Positions 7,451 to 14,807 of a stretch of DNA of 21,914 nucleotides are shown here, in pieces. The notes below the pieces were generated by a model, which did not search any database, was not told the origin of the DNA, and worked only from the letters and a program-made list of their open reading frames with translations. The translations under genes and the position numbers were made by a program. Numbering within the stretch: position 1 is the first letter of the stretch; each line of letters opens with the position of its first letter. Origin of the DNA: DASVEE01 sp036399695 (GTDB lineage: Bacteria > Acidobacteriota > Thermoanaerobaculia > Gp7-AA8); NCBI GenBank assembly GCA_036399695.1, contig DASWMP010000137.1, positions 1-21,914 of the forward strand, written 5' to 3'.

Positions 7451-8323
7451 TCACTTCGCCGCCAGCGCTTCTTTGGCGGCGGAGCGCACCTGCAGCGACG
7501 GATCGGCGTCGGCGAGCTTGCGCAGCGTCGGGACGGCTTCCGGGCCGGCAATCTTCACGTACGCCGGAATCGCCGCGAGCATCGCGTCTTCCTTCTGATT
7601 CGGACGCATCCCCTGCACCGTATCGAGACGGCCCCGGTCGAGCATCTCGCGCAGCACGCCGATGGAACGGCCGTCGCCGAAGCGCGCCAGCGAGAGCGCG
7701 GCGTTGTAGCGCACGTCCGGCTCGGCGTCCGTCAGGACTCCGGCCAGCGGCTCGATGGCACGCCTGTCGGCGAGTTCCCCGAGCGCATAGGCGGCCGCTT
7801 TCCGTTCGTCCCGCTCCCCTTTCTGCAGCGCCGTCACGAGGTGCGGCACAGCGGCGGGGTCGTGGAGCTGCCCGAGGGCGAGCAGCGCGTAGATGCGCGT
7901 CTCGACGTGCTTGTCGTCGAGTGCGGAGACGAGGGCCGGGGTGGCCCGGCGGTCGCCGAGGTTACCGAGCACCATCGCCAGGTACTGGCGTACGCGGGGA
8001 TCGTCGTTCTGCGCGTCGGTGAAGATGCGGGCGACCTGCGGCACGAGCTGCGGATACTGCTTCGCTTCTCCGCGCTTGATCGCTTTCGAGAGCTGATACG
8101 CCGCCTGCCAGCGCTCGTGGCTGCCGCCGGAGCGGATCTCCGTCAGGTAGTCGGGGATCTTCTGTTCGTTGCTGGCGAGCTGGCCGAAGAGCAGGAAGAT
8201 GGCCACGCCGACGGCGACGACGCCGAGAGGAAAGAGAACGAACTGGAAAAGGATCGTGCGCGCCGATTCCTTCGGCAGATCGTCATGAGGGTCATGGCCC
8301 GGGGAGGAGTCGAGAGGCGGCAT
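7451..8323 (-). CDS. Membrane-anchored HEAT-repeat protein
   Basis: A 290-residue protein. A hydrophilic N-terminus of about 22 residues precedes one hydrophobic helix (about 24-48, ILFQFVLFPLGVVAVG to LLFG). The remainder is alpha-helical HEAT/PBS-lyase-type repeats of about 30-35 residues, with recurring phrases such as DDPRVRQYLAMVLGNLGD, VETRIYALLALGQLHD and PDVRYNAALSLARFGD. Such repeats are protein-binding scaffolds; no catalytic residues are seen. It sits between the ferredoxin and the promoter of the Rieske operon, so assembly or partner binding in the respiratory complex is a reasonable guess. The ATG at 8323 has no ribosome site: the bases upstream read TCTCTCCC, then heptad array 4. 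Confidence 0.8.
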   Translation of the reverse strand: MPPLDSSPGHDPHDDLPKESARTILFQFVLFPLGVVAVGVAIFLLFGQLASNEQKIPDYLTEIRSGGSHERWQAAYQLSKAIKRGEAKQYPQLVPQVARIFTDAQNDDPRVRQYLAMVLGNLGDRRATPALVSALDDKHVETRIYALLALGQLHDPAAVPHLVTALQKGERDERKAAAYALGELADRRAIEPLAGVLTDAEPDVRYNAALSLARFGDGRSIGVLREMLDRGRLDTVQGMRPNQKEDAMLAAIPAYVKIAGPEAVPTLRKLADADPSLQVRSAAKEALAAK

Positions 8324-8338
8324 CAGTGGGAGAGAAAA

Positions 8339-8432
8339 TGTTGAATGGTGAATGCTGAATGGTGAATGTTGAAAAACGAGGGGAGGCCGGGGCTCACGTC
8401 AACATTCAATATTGAACATTCATCATTCATCG
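8339..8432. repeat. Heptad inverted array 4 (TGNTGAA family)
   Basis: The left arm, 8339-8373, is five perfect-phase units in which only the third base varies (TGTTGAA, TGGTGAA, TGCTGAA, TGGTGAA, TGTTGAA). The right arm, about 8398-8432, carries the complement (TTCAATA, TTGAACA, TTCATCA, TTCATCG). The spacer is 8374-8397. The words are far more AT-rich than the surrounding DNA. It lies in the 119-base gap between the ferredoxin stop codon and the HEAT protein start. Confidence 0.88.
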
Positions 8433-8442
8433 TTTCGTTTCC

Positions 8443-8916
8443 TCAGCGTCCCGTTCCACCGACGACGAAATCAGGCAGGTAGGTTTTGAGCTGCGTCGGC
8501 GCTTCCGGCACGACGATCGCGTCCTTGTCGCAGACGCTTTCGCAAAGGCGGCAGGCGACGCACTTGTTCTTGTCGACGAAGGCGATCTTGTAGTGGTTCG
8601 CGAGCGTCTCGTCGTCCGCGTCGATCATCTTGATGCATTCGAACGGGCAGATGTCGACGCAGAACTCGCAGCCGGTGCAGAGGTCCTTGATGACCTCCGC
8701 TTTCGGAATGTCCTTCGGCTTGATGCGAGGGATGAAGTCGCCGTGCTGGTTCTGGATGGCGTCGACCGGGCAGTAGATGCCGCACACCGAGCAGTCGATG
8801 CACCGCTCGGGGTGGATGTAGTACTGCCCCTTGCTCTCGCCCCAGATCGTGTTCGTCGGACACTTGATCTCGCAGACGCTGCAGCCGATGCATTTATCGG
8901 TGATGAAATGTGGCAT
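8443..8916 (-). CDS. Four-cluster [4Fe-4S] ferredoxin-like protein
   Basis: A 157-residue soluble protein with four Cys-x2-Cys-x2-Cys-x3-Cys motifs at Cys9-19, 39-49, 80-90 and 119-129. The first three are followed by Pro as in bacterial ferredoxins; the last is followed by Asp. It should carry four [4Fe-4S] clusters and act as a cytoplasmic electron-transfer module or polyferredoxin subunit. No transmembrane segment or signal is seen. GAGAGG at 8922-8927, overlapping the upstream stop codon, is a good ribosome site for the ATG at 8916; the gap to the glycosyltransferase is nine bases, suggesting translational coupling. The next gene downstream is the membrane HEAT protein and then the Rieske operon. 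A role in feeding or tapping that complex is inference. Confidence 0.88.
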   Translation of the reverse strand: MPHFITDKCIGCSVCEIKCPTNTIWGESKGQYYIHPERCIDCSVCGIYCPVDAIQNQHGDFIPRIKPKDIPKAEVIKDLCTGCEFCVDICPFECIKMIDADDETLANHYKIAFVDKNKCVACRLCESVCDKDAIVVPEAPTQLKTYLPDFVVGGTGR

Positions 8917-8925
8917 GTGTGCCTC

Positions 8926-10257
8926 TCAGTGTACACGGACAATCAAGGCGTTGTCGTTGGCGAAGAGGGGCTCGATCCTGCGGGAGCGGCGGATGACCCC
9001 GAGCTCGGGCGCCTGCCGCTCCCCGATCCAGAGAAACGGCTGCCTCGGGAGTGAGGCGGCATCGACGAGGGCGATGGCCCGCCAGCCGGGGTGCTGCGCC
9101 TGTTCGGGCGGAAACGGAATCACCCGTTCCCCGAGCTGGGTGACCGCTTCGAGGTACAGATAGCCGGAGGCGACGACCGGCTCCGCTCCTGCCCGCGCCT
9201 TCAGAGTGAGTGCCGCCTCGCGGTATGGATCGAGCGGACGGCGGAGGTGATCGTCGATGCCGCGGTAGAGGGCGAAAACGCCGGTCAGCAGCAGCGCCGC
9301 CGTGAGCGCACGGCGCGCGCCCTTCCCCCACCGCGCCACCGACGCCCCCAGCCAGAGCACCAGCGGAAACGCGATGACCGACTCGAATCTGAGCGGGTAG
9401 TAGACGGTCCGGCCGGTCAGGGCGAACAGGGTGGCCACGAGCAGCGGCACCACCACGAACGGCAGGTATCGAGCCGAGCGCGCCCCCGCGATCAGCAGCA
9501 GAGCCGTGGCAGTGATGGCCATGGCCGCCGGAACACCCAGGAGCAACGCGGCCGGGTAGTCCCCGGCAAAGGAAAGGTTGAGCAGCGGCGTGTAGAGCGG
9601 CTGCTGGCGGTTCCAGGCCAGCGCTTCTCGTGGCTGGCGCAGTGCCAGGAGAAAGCCGGGAATGAACAGCAGAGCCGCAAGAGCAGCAGGGAAACGATGG
9701 GACCAGTAGGACAGATGGGACCAATGGGACCCATGGCTGGGCTCAGCGGAGTCTCCCCCGCGCCACAGGAGCAGAGGGAACAGCAGCACGGCGTAGTAGT
9801 GCGCATAGCCCGCCGCGGCCAGCGCCACCGCGGCGGCGTAAGGCCGCCGTTTCTCCAGCAGCAGCACCGCCACAGCCACCAGCGCACCGCAAAGCGCATA
9901 CGCCCGCGCGTCCACGGCGAACAGCACCGCAGGCGGATAGACTGCCAGCAGCGCCGCCTCCACGAAGCGTCTGCGCCGCAGCAGCAGCGCGAACGGCACG
10001 CAGGCGAACGCCAGCGAGAGCAGCCGCAGCCCGAAAACCGAAGGAATGCGCGCCATCCAGTAGTACAGCGGCGGTCCGGAGTCGTGCAGCAGCGCCGGCA
10101 GGATCGCGGCGAACGGGCGGCGCGCCATCCAGACGGTGAACAGCTCGTCGAAGAAAGGCTCGCGCGCGAACAGCATCGCCGCGCGGACGGCGAGGAAGAG
10201 CAGCGACAGCAGCAGCGCGACGACAGCCGGGGAGACTGGCCGCGCGCCGCGGGGCAT
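8926..10257 (-). CDS. Glycosyltransferase family 39-like integral membrane protein
   Basis: 443 residues with about ten hydrophobic segments. The first periplasmic loop has FFDELFTVWMARRPF and HDSGPPLYYWMARI, resembling the acidic catalytic loop of the PMT/ArnT-like GT-C glycosyltransferases that use polyprenyl-phosphate sugars. A soluble C-terminal domain follows the last helix (about 330). Substrate unknown. A Ser-His-rich stretch (SHGSHWSHLSYWSH, about residues 176-189) between two hydrophobic segments comes from a 9-base tandem repeat at 9697-9741 and is unlikely to be an ancestral part of the fold. The ATG at 10257 overlaps the stop of the upstream CheY-like gene (TGATG); a GTG one codon earlier is also possible. 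The coupling to the chemosensory genes suggests co-transcription but not a shared function. Confidence 0.72.
   Translation of the reverse strand: MPRGARPVSPAVVALLLSLLFLAVRAAMLFAREPFFDELFTVWMARRPFAAILPALLHDSGPPLYYWMARIPSVFGLRLLSLAFACVPFALLLRRRRFVEAALLAVYPPAVLFAVDARAYALCGALVAVAVLLLEKRRPYAAAVALAAAGYAHYYAVLLFPLLLWRGGDSAEPSHGSHWSHLSYWSHRFPAALAALLFIPGFLLALRQPREALAWNRQQPLYTPLLNLSFAGDYPAALLLGVPAAMAITATALLLIAGARSARYLPFVVVPLLVATLFALTGRTVYYPLRFESVIAFPLVLWLGASVARWGKGARRALTAALLLTGVFALYRGIDDHLRRPLDPYREAALTLKARAGAEPVVASGYLYLEAVTQLGERVIPFPPEQAQHPGWRAIALVDAASLPRQPFLWIGERQAPELGVIRRSRRIEPLFANDNALIVRVH
9697..9741. repeat. In-frame 9-base tandem repeat (ATGGGACCx family) in the glycosyltransferase
   Basis: Five consecutive 9-base units beginning at 9697, 9706, 9715, 9724 and 9733, of consensus ATGGGACCN, with the second and fifth degenerate. 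Read on the minus strand they encode S-H/Y-x triplets in the glycosyltransferase. The same word and reading frame recur at 18541-18585 inside cheW. Confidence 0.85.
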
Positions 10258-10640
10258 CACACCGAGAGCAGCTCCGAGATCGTCTTGATCAGGTGCGACG
10301 ACTGGATGGGCTTGGAGATGTACGCGTTCGCTCCGAGGGCGAGCCCCCGCTCACGATCCTCTTCCGCACCTTCGGTGGTGATGATGATGATCGGGATGTT
10401 CTTGAGCTGGGCGTTCTGGCGGACGAGCGAGACGAGCTTCAGCCCGTCCATCACCGGCATGTTGATGTCCGTGAGAATGAGGTCGATCCGATCGGGCCCG
10501 GAGAGCTTCTTGAGCGCGTCGACGCCGTCTACGGCCTCGATGATCTTCGCGTTCTTGAAACGCTTCAGCGAGAAAGAAATCAACTGACGCATGGTCGGCG
10601 AATCTTCGACGACCAGAAAGTTCGAGTTCTCCATCCCCAA
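10257..10640 (-). CDS. CheY-like single-domain response regulator
   Basis: A 127-residue lone receiver domain. The acidic pocket EDS (13-14), phospho-acceptor Asp58 in LILTDINMP, Thr88 in IIITTEG and Lys110 in YISKPI are all present, so it should be a phosphorylatable output of the CheA encoded upstream. There is no DNA-binding domain. AAGGAGAGG just after the preceding stop codon is seven bases from a TTG at 10640 and thirteen from an ATG at 10634; the TTG fits the spacing better, the ATG is the alternative. It lies 14 bases after the GAF protein gene and overlaps the next gene by one base, so the three are probably one transcript. Confidence 0.92.
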   Translation of the reverse strand: MGMENSNFLVVEDSPTMRQLISFSLKRFKNAKIIEAVDGVDALKKLSGPDRIDLILTDINMPVMDGLKLVSLVRQNAQLKNIPIIIITTEGAEEDRERGLALGANAYISKPIQSSHLIKTISELLSV

Positions 10641-10654
10641 GTGTTGGCCTCTCC

Positions 10655-11473
10655 TTAACCCGAGGTCGTGAGCAGGTCGAGGAAGCTCTGAATCGTGTTC
10701 AGCTTCCGCTCGGACTGCGAATAGAGTTTCGACGAGAAGATGGCCGTAGCCGCGTGGGCCGCGAGCAGCGAGAAGAGCTCGTAGTCGACGGCCGAGAAGG
10801 CATCCTTCTGCTGCAGGAGCCGGTAGATGACGATCAGGCCGATGACGTGCTCTTTGATCTTGAGGGGCACGGCCGCCAGCGGCTTGTCGAGCGTTACGCC
10901 GGTGACGTCGGCGTCGATGTCCTGGTTGACGTAGTAGCTCTCGCCGGTCTTGGCCACCTGCCCCATGATTCCTTCGCCGAGGCGGATGGAAATGCTGTCG
11001 ACACCGGGCATGACGTCGTCGCCTTCGTAGGCGATGGTCTTGAGCTCGTTCGTCTTTTCATCGAGCAGGAGGATGGCGAACGACTCCGCGCCGATCAGGT
11101 TGATGATGATTTCCTGAACGATCTGGATCACCTCGCGGAAGTCGAGCGTGGAGTGGAGCTGGTAGCTCGCCACGTAGAGGTTCGCGAGGTTGTTGTTCTG
11201 CTCTTCGATCTCGATGTAGCGGTTCGCGAAGTCCTTGTTCTCTTCCTCGACCTCGCGGAAGCGCAACTGAATGCGCCGGTTCTCCTCCGTGAGGTTGGAG
11301 ATCTGCTCCTTCAACCGCTGAAGCTCTTCCGGTGGCACACCCGCGGAATGCTCCGTCTCCATCGCCGCCATGCGGAAGCGAAGACGCTGATTCTCACGGA
11401 GGAGCTCCTCGGTGAACTCCTTACCCTTGTTGAAGATCTCGAGAAACTTTTCGGCCTTGTTTTCTTCGGTCAT
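10655..11473 (-). CDS. Coiled-coil GAF-domain protein
   Basis: A 272-residue soluble protein. Residues 1 to about 95 form a charged coiled coil (NQRLRFRMAAME, EELQRLKEQISNL, REVEEENKDFANRYIEIEEQNN). Residues about 105-255 match a GAF domain, with SFAILLLDE, IRLGEGIMGQVAKTGE, PLAAVPLKIKEHVIGLIVIYR and the closing helix FSLLAAHAATAIFSS. There is no kinase, cyclase or other output domain. It is probably a small-molecule or redox sensor that acts through its coiled coil, and in a cluster that lacks an MCP it is a candidate input to CheA or CheY; that link is inference. The ATG at 11473 has only a weak AGAGAG directly upstream. It is tightly linked to the following receiver gene. Confidence 0.82.
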   Translation of the reverse strand: MTEENKAEKFLEIFNKGKEFTEELLRENQRLRFRMAAMETEHSAGVPPEELQRLKEQISNLTEENRRIQLRFREVEEENKDFANRYIEIEEQNNNLANLYVASYQLHSTLDFREVIQIVQEIIINLIGAESFAILLLDEKTNELKTIAYEGDDVMPGVDSISIRLGEGIMGQVAKTGESYYVNQDIDADVTGVTLDKPLAAVPLKIKEHVIGLIVIYRLLQQKDAFSAVDYELFSLLAAHAATAIFSSKLYSQSERKLNTIQSFLDLLTTSG

Positions 11474-11537
11474 CTCTCTGCTCGGACCAAGTCGCGAGAA
11501 TGTAGCACAGGTTCAATGGGCGACAGGCAGTAAGCTC

Positions 11538-11607
11538 ATGTGGGACAGACACTCCTGTCTGTCCGGCCAAACGGTGCACGGGACAGACAGGAGTGTCTGT
11601 CCTACAT
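11538..11607. repeat. Inverted pair of GGACAGACA hairpins
   Basis: Two copies of a short palindrome, GGACAGACA-CTCC-TGTCTGTCC at 11543-11564 and its inverse GGACAGACA-GGAG-TGTCTGTCC at 11581-11602, are arranged head to head with the common flank ATGT(G/A)G on the outside. Each can fold alone, or the pair can form a stem of about 27 bp with a loop of about 15. It lies in the 128-base space between cheB and the GAF gene; no T-run follows on the minus strand. A third copy lies at 21863-21890. Confidence 0.9.
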
Positions 11608-12678
11608 TTGCCCGGTGCAAAGCCTTCTGATCGCGCGCGGTATTTCGCCCAGCGGCAACACTTCGTCGACCGCGCCCGTGCGAATGGCCTCGGCGGGCAT
11701 GCCGAAGATGATCGCGCTCTCTGACGATTCAGCGATCGTGATGCCTCCCCGCTCGTGCACTTCGCGGATGGCCTCCGAGCCGTCGTCTCCCATGCCCGTC
11801 ATGATGATGGCCACCATCCGCTCGCCACACGCACGGCTGGCGCTGGAGAAAAGACGGTCGACGGACGGGGCATAGAGATCGTTCATCGCCGCCGGGAACA
11901 CCCGCACCTGCAGCCCCTCGGGGATGCGCCGGACGTCCGTCTGCATCCCGCCCGGCGCGATCAGCACCGTGCCGGGCGCCAGCATCTCTCCGTCCGTTGC
12001 CTCCCGCACGGCGTACGGCGTGAGGCGGTTCACCCGGTCGGCGAACAGACGCGTAAAAGTGGCGGGCATGTGCTGCGCCACCACGAACGGCACCGGCAGG
12101 AGCGGCAGCGACTGGAAAAGATGCTGGAGCGCCGGAGGTCCGCCCGTGGAGCAGCCGATGACGATCAACTCGACGCCGCGCTGAAAGCCCTCGGCGAAGG
12201 CGGCAGGCGGCGTGGCCGGCGCCTCCTCCTCCTGGACGCGGCGCCGCAGGTTGTCCATCCGCAGATCGACGACCTGCAACACTTTGGTGACGAGGTCCTT
12301 CTGAATCTCCTCGAGACGCGGCGATACCCGGCCGCCAGGCTTGGCGATGAAGTCGATCGCGCCCAGCTCGAGCGCCTTGAACACGCTACGGTCGCTCGAC
12401 CGGGAGGAGACGGCGATCACCGCCGTCGGCAGGTTCACCATCAGCCAGCGCAGGAACGCGAAGCCGTCCATGATCGGCATCTCGAGGTCGAGCGTGACGA
12501 CGTCCGGCTTGTGTTTGACGGCCTGCTTGATGCCGTCCTCGCCATTTACGGCGGTCCCGACGACCTTGATGCGCCCATCGGACTCGAGCATGCGCGTCAG
12601 CGTGACGCGGTTGTACGCGGAGTCGTCGACGACGAGCGCTCGGATCTGTTGATCTGCCGAATTCCTGGAGGTAGGCAC
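11602..12678 (-). CDS. cheB: CheB protein-glutamate methylesterase/deamidase
   Basis: 358 residues. The N-terminal receiver domain (about 12-130) has DD at 18-19, phospho-Asp64 in LDLEMPIMDG and Lys113 in FIAKPGG. After a linker the methylesterase domain (about 168-355) has the catalytic Ser177 in GCSTGG, His203 in AQHMP and Asp299 in MTGMGDDG. It removes methyl groups from (or deamidates) receptor glutamates when phosphorylated by CheA and so opposes CheR, encoded two genes upstream. The receptor itself is not in the window. The start is a GTG at 12678 with no clear ribosome site; no in-frame ATG fits before the receiver domain. The last codons and the TAG stop fall inside the ATGTAGGACAG flank of the adjacent hairpin repeat. 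Confidence 0.95.
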   Translation of the reverse strand: MPTSRNSADQQIRALVVDDSAYNRVTLTRMLESDGRIKVVGTAVNGEDGIKQAVKHKPDVVTLDLEMPIMDGFAFLRWLMVNLPTAVIAVSSRSSDRSVFKALELGAIDFIAKPGGRVSPRLEEIQKDLVTKVLQVVDLRMDNLRRRVQEEEAPATPPAAFAEGFQRGVELIVIGCSTGGPPALQHLFQSLPLLPVPFVVAQHMPATFTRLFADRVNRLTPYAVREATDGEMLAPGTVLIAPGGMQTDVRRIPEGLQVRVFPAAMNDLYAPSVDRLFSSASRACGERMVAIIMTGMGDDGSEAIREVHERGGITIAESSESAIIFGMPAEAIRTGAVDEVLPLGEIPRAIRRLCTGQM

Positions 12679-12698
12679 CGCCGGGACATTCTAGGCGA

Positions 12699-13796
12699 TC
12701 AGGGCCCGCGGTTTTCGCGTCTGGCGACGGCGTGGGTTTCGTGTGCGGTGACGGCGTTGAGAAACGCGTTCGCAATCGCGGTGTGCCCGAGGGCGCTCGG
12801 ATGGATCCGGTCGTCCGCGATGTGGGCGGTATCGGGATCGTACGCGGAGGATACGTCGACGTACGTCACGTCGAGACCGTCGGCCTGCAACAACGTCACG
12901 ACGCTGCACATCGTGTCGTTGTACGACGCCACGGCCTGGTCTGAGCCGTGGCTCCATTGCTCGAACCGAGGATGAACATAGCCATTCGTCTGCATGCGCG
13001 GCGCATTGCCGGCGTACACGAGCGGCCGGCGTATGGCCGGCTGCCGCTCCACACCGGCGACCCAGCCGAAGGCGATGGCGCTGCCGCGGCTCTTGGAGAT
13101 GACGACTTTGTGCGTTCCGGCCTTCAGGCTGGTGATGCGGATGAGAAACGGCGCGCTGGCGCGGCCGCGATTCGTCGGCAGGTTCCGGGCGGCGTTGAAC
13201 GGCCCGTACTCGACGCCGTCGACGCTCACCAGCATCTCGCCGCCTCCGGTGTGGAAGCGCTCGGCGACGACGTAGACCGTCTCCCCCCGCACAGACAGGG
13301 TCGCGGTCGCGGCCGGATCCTCGGTTGCGCGGACCGCGCGGGTTCCAACGAGCACGTCCTGCCAGACGCCGTGGTAGAGGATGCGCGGGTCTGCAGCGAA
13401 GACCTTCTCCTCATGCAGCAGCGCGAGATGTGCGAGGGACGCTTCGAAAGTCCCGCGGAAGAAGACGATCCCGGCCCGTCCCCGGGCGCGCATGTCGTTG
13501 TAGCCGGTCAGGAGGGTGTACCGCGAGTCGCGGCCGGGCTGTTCCTCGAAGATCCGGTCGACCTGGCCGGCGTCGCCGAGCTGCGAGCCGCTGGCGGCGC
13601 GATTCGTCAGGGTCCACCCTTTCGTCTGCGCCACGGTGTACACCCAGGAATTGGCGGCCTCCGTAAAAGAGTCGCCGAACGCGGTGACCGTCTCGCCCGC
13701 CACCGCTGCGGCCGCGAAAGCGAATACAGCGATCGACAGCACGAGCGCACGAGCCATGCGCGCGGGGAAACGAGGCTGTTCCGAGGAGCATTCCAT
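12699..13796 (-). CDS. Secreted SGNH/GDSL-type hydrolase
   Basis: 365 residues. A signal peptide ending near AVAGE (34-35) suggests export; the mature protein opens with VTAFGDSFT (block I, Ser43). Block II is probably ASGSQLG (68-74), block III is GYND (98-101), and near the C-terminus DDRIHPSALGH supplies the Asp and His of the SGNH triad. A middle segment of about 120 residues with beta-strand character (VRGETVYVVAERF, GEMLVSVDGVEYGPF) interrupts the hydrolase fold. The family cleaves esters of lipids or carbohydrate acyl groups; the substrate is unknown. An exported enzyme between cheR and cheB is unusual. The ATG at 13796 was kept; Met14 (13757) would give a shorter, more typical signal peptide, and neither has a strong ribosome site. 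Confidence 0.8.
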   Translation of the reverse strand: MECSSEQPRFPARMARALVLSIAVFAFAAAAVAGETVTAFGDSFTEAANSWVYTVAQTKGWTLTNRAASGSQLGDAGQVDRIFEEQPGRDSRYTLLTGYNDMRARGRAGIVFFRGTFEASLAHLALLHEEKVFAADPRILYHGVWQDVLVGTRAVRATEDPAATATLSVRGETVYVVAERFHTGGGEMLVSVDGVEYGPFNAARNLPTNRGRASAPFLIRITSLKAGTHKVVISKSRGSAIAFGWVAGVERQPAIRRPLVYAGNAPRMQTNGYVHPRFEQWSHGSDQAVASYNDTMCSVVTLLQADGLDVTYVDVSSAYDPDTAHIADDRIHPSALGHTAIANAFLNAVTAHETHAVARRENRGP

Positions 13797-13823
13797 GACG
13801 GTTCCGATTTCCCGACTTCCGTC

Positions 13824-13837
13824 AGCCCGTACGGGCT
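13824..13837. repeat. 14-base perfect palindrome between cheR and the hydrolase gene
   Basis: AGCCCGT-ACGGGCT, exactly self-complementary, in the 73-base gap. It has no loop and no T-run, so it is not a convincing terminator; it could be a protein-binding site or chance. Confidence 0.4.
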
Positions 13838-13869
13838 TCTCTCGCCCGAGGACGGGTACGTCCGCGTTC

Positions 13870-14721
13870 CTACTTCTGGTACACCATGTCGTGCTTCAGG
13901 TGCTTCAGCTTGAACTGCGTCGAAAGCGAGATCAGCGATTCGCTGTGGCCCAGCAGCAGGTAACCGCCGTCCACGAGGCGGTTGTAGAAGTTGCTGACCA
14001 CCACCCGCTTCGAAGCGTCGTCGAAATAGATGATGACGTTGCGGCAGAGGATGACGTCCAGATGGCCGAGGAGCGAGACCCGCGCTTCGTCGTAGAGATT
14101 CAGGCGGCCGAAGGAGACGTGGTTGCGCACCTCGTCCCGCACCTTCCAGGCGCCTTCGTTCTCACGGACGAAGTACTTCTCGCGCAGCGTCGGGTTCGTG
14201 GCCCGGAAGGCGCTCTCGCGGTACAGCCCTTTGCGCGCCTTCGACAGCACCTGCTGATTGATGTCGCTGGCGAAAATCTCGAACGTGGCATGCTCGTACC
14301 AGCCGGCTTCCTGCAGCAGGATCGCGAGCGAGTACGGCTCCTCCCCTGACGAACAGCCGGCGCTCCAGATGCGCACCTTCTTGATGGCCTTCCGCGCCAG
14401 GACCTCGGGCACGATCTCCTCGATGAAAGCCGTGAGTTGGGCCGGCTCGCGGAAAAAGTACGTTTCGTTCGTCGTCACCAGGTCGTAGATCTGATCGAAC
14501 TCCGTCTCGGCTCGCGGGTCGTACTGCAGGAAGTAGAAGTACTTCTGAAACGAGTCGAAGTTCAGCTCCCGCGCCCGCGGCGAGAGGCGTTTCTGCAGCA
14601 GGTACTTCGACGAATCGGCGAACCACATCCCCGTGCGCTTGTAAATCTGATCCCGGAGCAGCCTGAACACGTCGTCAGGCAGATCGAGATGATGATTCAG
14701 CGACAGGTTGAACGTGGTCAT
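13870..14721 (-). CDS. cheR: CheR chemoreceptor methyltransferase
   Basis: 283 residues. The N-terminal helical domain (about 12-75) is followed by TTNETYFFRE (83-92), the SAM-binding WSAGCSSGEEPYSLAI (119-134), SDIN at 152-155 and CRNVIIYF with the closing GYLLLGHSES, all hallmarks of CheR. It methylates glutamates on chemoreceptors with S-adenosylmethionine. No TPR or other C-terminal addition is present. The ATG at 14721 has no ribosome site: CCTATG follows almost directly on heptad array 5, which fills the gap to the HEAT gene. The 73-base gap downstream (13797-13869) holds a 14-base perfect palindrome at 13824-13837 but no gene. Confidence 0.95.
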   Translation of the reverse strand: MTTFNLSLNHHLDLPDDVFRLLRDQIYKRTGMWFADSSKYLLQKRLSPRARELNFDSFQKYFYFLQYDPRAETEFDQIYDLVTTNETYFFREPAQLTAFIEEIVPEVLARKAIKKVRIWSAGCSSGEEPYSLAILLQEAGWYEHATFEIFASDINQQVLSKARKGLYRESAFRATNPTLREKYFVRENEGAWKVRDEVRNHVSFGRLNLYDEARVSLLGHLDVILCRNVIIYFDDASKRVVVSNFYNRLVDGGYLLLGHSESLISLSTQFKLKHLKHDMVYQK

Positions 14722-14726
14722 AGGTT

Positions 14727-14807
14727 AGGGCCCGGGGTCCGGGGCTCGGGGCCCGGGGATTCGGCACGTCGTCGTTCCTGGGCCCCGGGCCCTGAGCCCT
14801 GAGCCCT
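14727..14807. repeat. Heptad inverted array 5 (RGGGCYC family)
   Basis: The left arm, 14727-14761, is five 7-base units (AGGGCCC, GGGGTCC, GGGGCTC, GGGGCCC, GGGGATT). The right arm, 14780-14807, is four units of the complement (GGGCCCC, GGGCCCT, GAGCCCT, GAGCCCT). The spacer is 14762-14779. The array spans from five bases before the cheR start codon to the first base of the upstream HEAT gene's stop codon, so the whole intergenic space is repeat. Confidence 0.9.

Noticed and set aside
8339..8432. Possible CRISPR-like array
   Set aside because: Units are 7 bases, directly abutting, without unique spacers between them, and the second half is inverted. No cas genes are present.
11474..11537. 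Promoter upstream of the GAF gene (TACATT on the minus strand)
   Set aside because: No -35-like hexamer at 16-18 bases; not better than chance.
11538..11607. Intrinsic terminator after cheB
   Set aside because: The stem is strong but no T-run follows on the minus strand, and the same element occurs elsewhere in the window, so a dispersed repeat explains it better.
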